Shown here: piece by piece, positions 1 through 5,390 of the stretch
Numbering within the stretch: position 1 is the stretch's first letter
Layout: each line of letters begins with the position of its first letter
NCBI RefSeq assembly: GCF_934371575.1
Contig: NZ_CAKRNY010000061.1
Location: 1-19,516 of the forward strand
Source: an uncultured Blautia sp.
GTDB taxonomy: Bacteria; Bacillota; Clostridia; Lachnospirales; Lachnospiraceae
Reading direction: 5' to 3'
Length of the DNA stretch: 19,516 nucleotides
The notes under the pieces: model-generated
Database searches by the model: none
What the model saw: the letters and a program-made list of their open reading frames with translations, nothing else
Told to the model about the DNA's origin: nothing
Translations under genes and position numbers: made by a program

Positions 1-77
1 GAAAATCAGGTGATTTCTGAATTCAGGTGGGTCAGAATTAAACGTAAAAGTGGGTCAATTTTACTTGACAATCAACA
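1..77. mobile_element. Probable end of an IS21-family insertion sequence (partial)
   Basis: Seen: two copies of GTGGGTCA (27-34 and 50-57, 23 bases apart), each followed by an AT-rich stretch, then TTACTTGACAATCAACA ending at 77. Read on the minus strand the end starts TGTTGATTGTCAAGTAAAATT. IS21-family elements typically have TG...CA termini with repeated subterminal transposase-binding motifs, and this end matches that pattern from memory. The transposase genes (istA/istB) would lie to the left, outside the window. No open frame here is convincing as coding sequence. The exact boundary at 77 is inferred. Confidence 0.45.
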
Positions 78-94
78 CTCCTTTCACATAGATT

Positions 95-117
95 TAGCCA
101 CTTTGTCAAGGTGGCTA
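95..117. other. Short stem-loop next to the IS end
   Basis: TAGCCAC (95-101) pairs with GTGGCTA (111-117), and the stem extends by three more pairs (one G-T) to a 3-base loop. There is no T-run on either side, so it is not a canonical terminator. It may be part of a mobile-element end or a remnant of an interrupted regulatory region. Confidence 0.35.
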
Positions 118-140
118 TGTAAACAGTACCAGAGAACGCA

Positions 141-184
141 AAAAAGCCGCCTACTCTTAAAATCAATAAGAATAAGCGGCTTTG
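141..184 (-). terminator. Rho-independent terminator of the small gene at 194-373
   Basis: On the minus strand AAAGCCGC (184-177 side) pairs with GCGGCTTT (151-144 side). An inner TCTTA/TAAGA stem lies inside, and six T follow (146-141). It sits 10 bases after the stop of the 194-373 gene and points the same way. Confidence 0.8.
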
Positions 185-193
185 AAATTTGCC

Positions 194-373
194 TTAGACA
201 TATTCAATTTTCATTCTCTTGGTCGGTGCATTTATGACCTTAAAAACAAGCTCGTCAACACAATCCGTATATCTGCCTTGCTGAATGAGCTGATTTTTTA
301 ACTCTACAAGGCTATGTATCAAAAGTTTTCTTTCGTGGCTATCCAAATACAGATGATTAAATTTCTCTCTCAT
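194..373 (-). CDS. Small hypothetical protein of mobile-element type, 59 aa
   Basis: Encodes a short charged protein beginning MREKFNHLYLDSHERKLL, with a conserved-looking helical core (LVELKNQLIQQGRYTDCVDE) and no membrane segment or signal peptide. I recall similar 55-65 aa proteins from the accessory parts of Firmicutes ICEs, but no function is known to me. The ATG at 373 is preferred over the GTG at 379 because GGAGG (381-385) sits 7 bases upstream of it, whereas the GTG would almost touch the ribosome binding site. The gene has its own promoter (-10 TATAAT at 400-405) and its own terminator (141-184), so it is probably a real free-standing gene. The neighbouring IS end and gene remnant support mobile DNA. 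Confidence 0.7.
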   Translation of the reverse strand: MREKFNHLYLDSHERKLLIHSLVELKNQLIQQGRYTDCVDELVFKVINAPTKRMKIEYV

Positions 374-399
374 AAGCACACCTCCACTTCTTTAGCTTC

Positions 400-428
400 A
401 TTATATTGGAAAGCAGGGGAAAGGACAA
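400..428 (-). promoter_or_regulatory. Promoter of the 194-373 gene
   Basis: Minus strand: -35 TTGTCC (428-423), 17-base spacer, -10 TATAAT (405-400). A second TTGTCC-like copy lies about 18 bases further upstream (441-447), giving tandem GGACAAA repeats on the plus strand that could be an operator. Confidence 0.6.
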
Positions 429-444
429 ATCTGCAAAAAGGGAC

Positions 445-482
445 AAAAAATAAGCGTACCACTATTTCTAATGATACGCTTA
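445..482 (-). terminator. Rho-independent terminator after the 496-654 remnant
   Basis: TAAGCGTA (451-458) and TACGCTTA (475-482) form an 8-bp perfect stem. On the minus strand it is followed by TTTTTT (450-445). It lies 13 bases beyond the stop codon of the remnant at 496-654, which suggests that remnant was once the end of an expressed gene. Confidence 0.7.
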
Positions 483-495
483 TCGTATTTAACTG

Positions 496-654
496 TTAAT
501 CAAGGTCTATGAATACCCTTACAGTGGTATCTCTCCACTGATTTTTCCTTACATACTGTCCGTTAGCCTTTCGATAGGCTGCTGCCTGCTCGAAACTAAG
601 CGGCAATTCATAGGAAAGAGAACTCCTACCTATTTGCGATGAATGCCTGTATTT
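496..654 (-). pseudogene. C-terminal remnant of an unrecognised gene (52 codons)
   Basis: An open frame of 52 codons runs from just after an in-frame TAG (657-655) to TAA at 498-496. The peptide reads like real coding sequence: ...LSYELPLSFEQAAAYRKA, then GQYVRKNQWRDTTVRVF, ending IDLD. There is no ATG/GTG/TTG start with a ribosome binding site, and a good terminator follows, so I read it as the 3' end of a gene whose 5' part was lost, probably when the phosphoesterase/HAD DNA to its right arrived. I do not recognise the family. It could instead be non-coding, but composition and terminator placement argue against that. Confidence 0.45.
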
Positions 655-711
655 CTATTAATATATGAAGTCCTTAGCAATGAACTTTATATATAAACTT
701 TTTCAATATAA

Positions 712-1548
712 TCATCGCTTATTAATCTGAGAAAGAATTTCCCTGCACTCTCCAAAAGTATGAATAGTATAATCTGGAATATATCCATTTTTTTTCCACT
801 CATTTTTATATTGTTGCTCTCGCTGGAAATCTTCTTCTTTCCAATGTGATATAGCTACCAATTTACTATATAGATCCCGAATATCGTCTCTCGGAAAATC
901 ACACCATATTGATGTAATACCAGCTTGTTTTGCCATCATCATGTCTTTAGATAAACTATCTCCAATATACACTGCTTCACATACAGAAACTTTCTCCCCA
1001 CAACAAATTTCTTTTAATACCTCTGCATTAGGTTTCTTGCCATGTACTATATGTGTTTTGGGAGATGATGGAATAGTATCGGGGCGCTTATACAAACTAT
1101 CAGATACGTATACCTCCTTAAAATAATTATCAATCCCTAATTTCTTTAATCGATAAAAACCATTTTCTTCTGCTGACTCAGTATATGCAACAACCATTAT
1201 ATTATTGTCATAAAAAAATTTTAAAGTCTCTTCTACTCCCGGATACAATTTTAATAACTTTTTACGAGTAGAATTAAATTTATGAAAAGCAGGGTTAAGT
1301 TCAATTTTGACTTGTTCATCAGAAATTCCACAATATTTCTTTTTAACAGATGGGAGGTTCAAAGTTGCAAATGGATACTCAACACTTCCTACTTCTTGAT
1401 GAATTGCTTTATATTCCTCCAACAGTTTCTCTTGAGGCACGTTAATTAATAGAGATAACTCCTGTACCATATCATAAAAAGCTGGTATAAAAAAGCCAAT
1501 CCATGAGTATAATGTATCGTCCAAATCTGTAATTACTAGCTTTATCAT
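712..1548 (-). CDS. HAD-superfamily hydrolase (phosphatase-like), 278 aa
   Basis: A soluble haloacid-dehalogenase-type phosphatase. The core motifs are intact: motif I DLDDT with nucleophile Asp8 and acid/base Asp10, motif II Thr123 (AYTES), motif III Lys171/172 (HGKKPN), and motif IV GDSLSKD with Asp197 and Asp202. Residues ~15-100 between motif I and the rest of the core form a helical C1-type cap, the part that normally sets substrate choice, so the substrate cannot be read from sequence. The ATG at 1548 has GGAGG at 1556-1560, 7 bases upstream. It starts 20 bases after the stop of the metallophosphoesterase gene on the same strand, so the two are almost certainly co-transcribed. The gene is AT-rich compared with the chromosome to the right, consistent with transfer. 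No terminator is evident after it. Confidence 0.85.
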   Translation of the reverse strand: MIKLVITDLDDTLYSWIGFFIPAFYDMVQELSLLINVPQEKLLEEYKAIHQEVGSVEYPFATLNLPSVKKKYCGISDEQVKIELNPAFHKFNSTRKKLLKLYPGVEETLKFFYDNNIMVVAYTESAEENGFYRLKKLGIDNYFKEVYVSDSLYKRPDTIPSSPKTHIVHGKKPNAEVLKEICCGEKVSVCEAVYIGDSLSKDMMMAKQAGITSIWCDFPRDDIRDLYSKLVAISHWKEEDFQREQQYKNEWKKNGYIPDYTIHTFGECREILSQINKR

Positions 1549-1568
1549 CTATTATCCTCCATCTAATT

Positions 1569-3143
1569 TTATATTGGTATACGCAATGTTTGAACACATT
1601 TATCTGTTTCAGTGTTATCAGCATATATTCTAAAAAATTTCAACTCAATATGATCATTGCAAAATGTCAATGTAGAAAACTTATTTTCACAATTAAAAGC
1701 TCCTGTCCCTCCCATTCCAATAACGTATATATTTTTCATTCTATCTTCATCAATTTCATAAATGCTGTTATCAAAATGCCCTATTTTAGAAACAAAGGAT
1801 TGATGCTTATGCCCATGTAAAAGTAACTTAATGTCATATTTTGCTAACCACTGTACAAGACGCTCAGCATCATATACAACGCTACTTGGCTTTTTTACAT
1901 CTACCTGCTCAACCAAACAAGTTGGCATATAATGATGGTGCATTATCACAATACGAACAGAATTTGTTTGAACATTTTCTTCCCATCCCATTTTATTTGC
2001 AACATACTCTAACTGTTTATCTGACAAAAATCCATGTCCCTCAAAATCCTTATATTGCTGTAAAATAAGACTATTTAAAGCTACTATTTCTACAGTTCGT
2101 CCTGTAGACATTAATAATCTACGCCCACATGCCATATATTCATTAGGATTCAAATTATGAATCGAACTATAGAACTCCTTATATGCACTGATACTATCTG
2201 GGTTTTCTGAAACCTTCTCAGGAACTCCATTGCCAAGCATCTCATTTTTACGCACAAAATCATGATTACCAGGGCAAAAAATTATATTTTCAGATATAAG
2301 TTTTCTTGTAAGATTCCTATTCAAATCAACAATAAATTCTTCTGCCTTGGTGAAACCCTCTGGCTTTCCAAGTGATGTGATATCTCCTGTTATTATCAAG
2401 CCTCCCACTTTGTTAAGGTCATTATATGCGTTTCTAATATGTGCAGTTAAAGTTACATCTGTTTCCTTTGCCATTTTAACCTTAAAAACATCATCTGTTC
2501 CAAAATGCAAATCTGATAACCATAACAAAGTGTCACTGCCAGTTTCAAAATATTTGTCACTAAAGTCATGTGGCTCTACAACACTAGAATTTAATAATTG
2601 TATTTCATAATCAGAATCATCATTCTCATTATAGTTCCGCACAAACCATATTGTCCTGTTTTGCTGAATCATTTCCTTAATATTATAAACTCTTTTTCCA
2701 TAAAATTTTTCATAATTAGAATGATTTTCTACGAATAGTGAATCTACTTTCACATATGTATAATTCTTAACTTCATCAGCCTCACATTCTTCAATTTTAT
2801 CAAATTTAAACCATGCATAATACTTTTGTTCATTATAATAATTGGGGGTACATTCCAATTCTGGCGATAATATCTTATCGCTTCCAGAACATTTTATATC
2901 AAGGCATTCAGCCTTATACAACTTTTCCTGTCCCGAATCCATAAGATAAAAATATTTTGGTTTGCTCTCAATTTCACCTTTTAGCACACAGAATTCTTCA
3001 AATGGGAGCTTCTCATTCCCCTTATTCCACCACCCCCACCAGACATATCCCTTTTTATCAATCATATCTTTATGTCTAGCTATGGTAACATTATTTTCAG
3101 TTACCAAATCTCTAAATCGTAAAATTACTGTTTCAAATTCCAT
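1569..3143 (-). CDS. Calcineurin-like metallophosphoesterase with an uncharacterised N-terminal domain, 524 aa
   Basis: The C-terminal part (~205-480) is a metallophosphoesterase with every metal-site motif present: SDLHFG (Asp211, His213), ITGDI (Asp254), PGNHD (Asn293, His294), MHHH (His402-404) and HGHKH (His445, His447). The N-terminal ~200 residues carry no motif I can name with a function. They begin LRFRDLVTEN and contain the aromatic run VWWGWWNKGNE (34-44), which I recall as recurring in a few bacterial proteins of unknown role. There is no signal peptide or membrane segment, so it is probably cytosolic. The substrate (nucleotide, cyclic nucleotide, nucleic acid or protein phosphate) cannot be told. 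The start at 3143 has GGTGAG upstream (about 3150-3155). It lies only 68 bases after rlmD on the same strand, with no terminator between, and directly precedes the HAD gene. It is AT-rich relative to the chromosome. Confidence 0.85.
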   Translation of the reverse strand: MEFETVILRFRDLVTENNVTIARHKDMIDKKGYVWWGWWNKGNEKLPFEEFCVLKGEIESKPKYFYLMDSGQEKLYKAECLDIKCSGSDKILSPELECTPNYYNEQKYYAWFKFDKIEECEADEVKNYTYVKVDSLFVENHSNYEKFYGKRVYNIKEMIQQNRTIWFVRNYNENDDSDYEIQLLNSSVVEPHDFSDKYFETGSDTLLWLSDLHFGTDDVFKVKMAKETDVTLTAHIRNAYNDLNKVGGLIITGDITSLGKPEGFTKAEEFIVDLNRNLTRKLISENIIFCPGNHDFVRKNEMLGNGVPEKVSENPDSISAYKEFYSSIHNLNPNEYMACGRRLLMSTGRTVEIVALNSLILQQYKDFEGHGFLSDKQLEYVANKMGWEENVQTNSVRIVIMHHHYMPTCLVEQVDVKKPSSVVYDAERLVQWLAKYDIKLLLHGHKHQSFVSKIGHFDNSIYEIDEDRMKNIYVIGMGGTGAFNCENKFSTLTFCNDHIELKFFRIYADNTETDKCVQTLRIPI

Positions 3144-3211
3144 TCAAACTCACCTTCATACTATCTTAAGTATTAACACTCATAAATTCCTTTATATAAC
3201 AAACAATTTCA

Positions 3212-4891
3212 TTATATAACCTCAAAATGCTTCAACGCATCCTTTATCGCTTCCACTTTCTCCGCTGTCGGATGTTTCCTCGGCTGTTTCAATTCTTCTA
3301 CCGCATTAGGAGCATCATACATTGGCAAGCCTAAATCTCTCTTTACCTCTGCGATATATGCGGTATGTACTTTGAAGCCGTATTTAGCTTCTATGTACTC
3401 CTTTATCATTTTGTAGGTCACTCGTTCTTTGGGCTTATAGCTTTCGGCTCTTTTAGCGATATTATCAAGCGGAACTTTTCCCTCACCCTCACCAAACTCA
3501 ACTTTTACGTTGATATGTCCGTCTGGCTTTTTGTGGGAAAGCAGTACTACCGTCTCCACATGCACCGTTTCGCAAAACTGGTCCACGCTGCAGCTTCTCT
3601 TAATCTCATACCCGGCTTCCAGAAATGCCGGCAGATCCCTTGCCAGACTGGTTGGCTTGCAGGAAATATATACGATATTCTCTACTCCATACGCCAGTAT
3701 CTTCGGAAGGGCCTTCGGATGAATACCGTCACGCGGCGGATCCAGGATGATCATATCAGGTTTCTCAGTCAGGTCATCCAAAACCTTCAGCACATCACCT
3801 GCAATAAAGCGGCAATTGGTAAGACCATTAAGAGCCGCATTCACCTTTGCCGCTTCTACAGCTTCCTCTATAATTTCCACGCCAATCACCTCGTTGGCTA
3901 CAGAAGCAAGAAGCTGGGCAATGGTTCCCGTACCGCTGTAAAGATCAAACACTTCTTTATCCTTAGTGTCCCCAATATAATCCCGGACAATGGAATACAA
4001 TACCTCTGCTGCCAGGGAATTGGGCTGGAAGAAAGAAAACGTACTGATTTTAAAACGCAGTCCCAATAATGTCTCATAAAAATAATCCTGTCCATAGAGC
4101 AGTCTGGTCTCATCGCTCTGTACCACATCAGACAGAGAATCATTGATAATATGCAGGATTCCCACGATTTTCCCCTCCAATGGAAGCGCAAGAAGTCTGG
4201 AAACAAGAGGGGCATAATCATATTCAGCCTGGCTTGTAGTGATCACGTGCACCAGTATTTCCCCGGAAGTCACACCACGGCGGAGAAGCAGATGCCGCAG
4301 ATATCCGGTATGCTGCATTTTCTTATAATGCACAGCTCCAAGCTCTGTAAAAAAGTCAAGTACACAGGAAAGAATGGCTGTCATATCCGGATGCACCAGC
4401 TTACAGTCAGATGCGGTCAGCACGTCATAGGTGCTTCCCTTCTTATGCAGTCCAAGGGAAAGCGGACCATCCTTATATTCATCTCCAAAGGAAAATTCCA
4501 TCTTATTACGATAACCCAATTCTATAGGACTACCATGAATTCCCTCCCAATGAAGATCCGTATCCTCGCCTACAGCAGCCTGAAGAAGCCCTTTTACCTG
4601 ATTTTCCTTCATCTTCAGCTGTTCCTCATAGGACATGGTCTGATACATACAGCCGCCACAGGCTGGAAAAATAGAGCATACCGGTTCACGTACTTCCAGA
4701 GGGGATTTTTCCAGAACCTCCAGAAGTCTGCCCTCCGCTCTGCCGGAACGCTTCTTGTTAATCATAAAGCGTACCTTCTGGCCGGGAATACCATTTTTCA
4801 CAATCACCTTTTCTCCGTCTATATTCACATATCCCTTATTTGGAAAATCCACCTTCTCAATGATACCTTCGTAAATCTCGCCTTTTTTCAT
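3212..4891 (-). CDS. rlmD: 23S rRNA (uracil-5-)-methyltransferase, RlmD/RumA type, with a mobile-element-derived C-terminal extension, 559 aa
   Basis: SAM-dependent m5U methyltransferase of the TrmA/RumA family. Residues ~1-60 are a TRAM RNA-binding domain. Cys72, Cys78, Cys81 and Cys163 are the probable 4Fe-4S ligands. The Rossmann domain has DLYSGTGT (316-323) and ILDPPRDG (382-389), with catalytic Cys411 in YISCKPTSLARD. Family members normally end soon after HVETVVLLS (444-452). Here ~107 residues follow (453-559), containing KYGFKVHTAYIAEVKRDLG, a tail I recall from RlmD proteins whose 3' end is the target of an ICE. The ATG at 4891 is preferred (GGAGG at 4896-4900) over an upstream ATG at 4921 that lacks a ribosome binding site. 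A strong hairpin terminator lies ~40 bases upstream, so its promoter is unclear. Whether the exact rRNA target is U1939 or U747 cannot be told. Confidence 0.9.
   Translation of the reverse strand: MKKGEIYEGIIEKVDFPNKGYVNIDGEKVIVKNGIPGQKVRFMINKKRSGRAEGRLLEVLEKSPLEVREPVCSIFPACGGCMYQTMSYEEQLKMKENQVKGLLQAAVGEDTDLHWEGIHGSPIELGYRNKMEFSFGDEYKDGPLSLGLHKKGSTYDVLTASDCKLVHPDMTAILSCVLDFFTELGAVHYKKMQHTGYLRHLLLRRGVTSGEILVHVITTSQAEYDYAPLVSRLLALPLEGKIVGILHIINDSLSDVVQSDETRLLYGQDYFYETLLGLRFKISTFSFFQPNSLAAEVLYSIVRDYIGDTKDKEVFDLYSGTGTIAQLLASVANEVIGVEIIEEAVEAAKVNAALNGLTNCRFIAGDVLKVLDDLTEKPDMIILDPPRDGIHPKALPKILAYGVENIVYISCKPTSLARDLPAFLEAGYEIKRSCSVDQFCETVHVETVVLLSHKKPDGHINVKVEFGEGEGKVPLDNIAKRAESYKPKERVTYKMIKEYIEAKYGFKVHTAYIAEVKRDLGLPMYDAPNAVEELKQPRKHPTAEKVEAIKDALKHFEVI
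3536..3562 (-). other. Putative ICE attachment site within rlmD
   Basis: These are the codons for HVETVVLLS (rlmD residues 444-452), where family-wide conservation stops and the extra tail begins. The core would be around GTGGAGACGGTAGTACTGC on the minus strand. The exact crossover cannot be set without the other end of the element, which should carry a short direct repeat of this segment. Confidence 0.4.
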
Positions 4892-4926
4892 AAGTCCTCC
4901 ACACTGAATAATAATCCTCATAAACT

Positions 4927-4975
4927 AAAAATAAGGTATACGGGGGAGCATAAATGCCATATGCCCGTATACCTT
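4927..4975 (-). terminator. Strong hairpin terminator between the 76-aa gene and rlmD
   Basis: AAGGTATACGGG (4933-4944) and CCCGTATACCTT (4964-4975) form a 12-bp perfect stem, followed on the minus strand by TTATTTTTAG. It ends about 35 bases before the rlmD start codon, too close for a promoter plus leader to fit after it. It may therefore be an attenuator in the rlmD leader as well as the end of the upstream transcript. The 4976-5071 stretch upstream of it holds no gene, and I see no convincing promoter there. Confidence 0.75.
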
Positions 4976-5071
4976 TTCATTTAATATTCAATCACCAAAA
5001 GAATTCTGAATCATCCACATCCAGATCATGCCTGCACATCCCGACTGCAGATCATCCGTCAAACATCTTAA

Positions 5072-5302
5072 TTATTTCTCTTCATCCTCGAAATAATCAT
5101 CATAATCATCATCAAAGTCTTCCTCGAAGTCCTCAAGATAATCCGGTGCAAAGAAACGATATACTGCAAATGCAATTCCTGCAATAGCAGCTACAGCACC
5201 AATGATAGCCAGTACCCAGAGGACTGTATTCTTCTGCTTCTCATCTTCTTTTTTCTTAAGTAATGATAATAATTCCTCGAGCTTGTCCATTTTAATGTTC
5301 AT
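5072..5302 (-). CDS. Small single-pass membrane protein with acidic C-terminal tail, 76 aa
   Basis: No named family is recognised. The N-terminal ~25 residues are a charged amphipathic or coiled-coil-like helix (MDKLEELLSLLKKKEDEKQ). One hydrophobic segment follows at ~27-47 (VLWVLAIIGAVAAIAGIAFAVYRF), and the tail at ~53-76 is almost entirely Asp, Glu, Tyr and Phe (EDFEEDFDDDYDDYFEDEE). The gene has its own extended -10 promoter (TATAAT at 5350-5345) and a GAGGA ribosome binding site about 9 bases before the ATG at 5302. It ends in a strong hairpin at 4933-4975. It lies between pcrA and rlmD on the same strand. I recall small proteins of this build in Lachnospiraceae, without known function. 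Confidence 0.8.
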   Translation of the reverse strand: MNIKMDKLEELLSLLKKKEDEKQKNTVLWVLAIIGAVAAIAGIAFAVYRFFAPDYLEDFEEDFDDDYDDYFEDEEK

Positions 5303-5344
5303 ATGATACCATCCTCTCTTTCATAGTACTCATTAGATTTATTT

Positions 5345-5353
5345 ATTATACCA
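5345..5353 (-). promoter_or_regulatory. Extended -10 promoter of the 76-aa membrane protein gene
   Basis: Minus strand TGGTATAAT (5353-5345) is a perfect -10 with a TGn extension. The -35 region is poor. It lies in the 88-base gap after pcrA, where no terminator for pcrA is evident. Confidence 0.6.
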
Positions 5354-5390
5354 CTTTTGCTATTATTTTACCATAGCTAATGTCTTTATT

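Larger units (their letters stand above)
1..3535. mobile_element. Probable terminal segment of an ICE integrated in the 3' end of rlmD
   Basis: Everything left of the HVETVVLLS codons of rlmD differs from the DNA to the right. It has AT-rich genes, an IS21-like end, a small ICE-type gene, a gene remnant and the extra rlmD tail. The 3' end of rum/rlmD is a known ICE attachment target (for example ICESp2905 in streptococci), and such elements often carry a replacement 3' end that restores the reading frame. No integrase, relaxase or conjugation gene is in the window. The other end of the element would lie left of position 1, so the element type is unknown. Confidence 0.55.

Noticed and set aside
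10..237. Plus-strand open frame across the IS end and terminator
   Set aside because: It crosses the IS-like repeats and a terminator hairpin, has no ribosome binding site, and its peptide looks like non-coding sequence.
3365..4069. Long plus-strand open frame (234 codons)
   Set aside because: It is antisense to the well-supported rlmD gene, has no family signature and lacks a ribosome binding site.
4151..4984. Plus-strand open frame of 277 codons
   Set aside because: It is antisense to rlmD, its composition is that of a shadow frame, and it runs into the rlmD upstream terminator.
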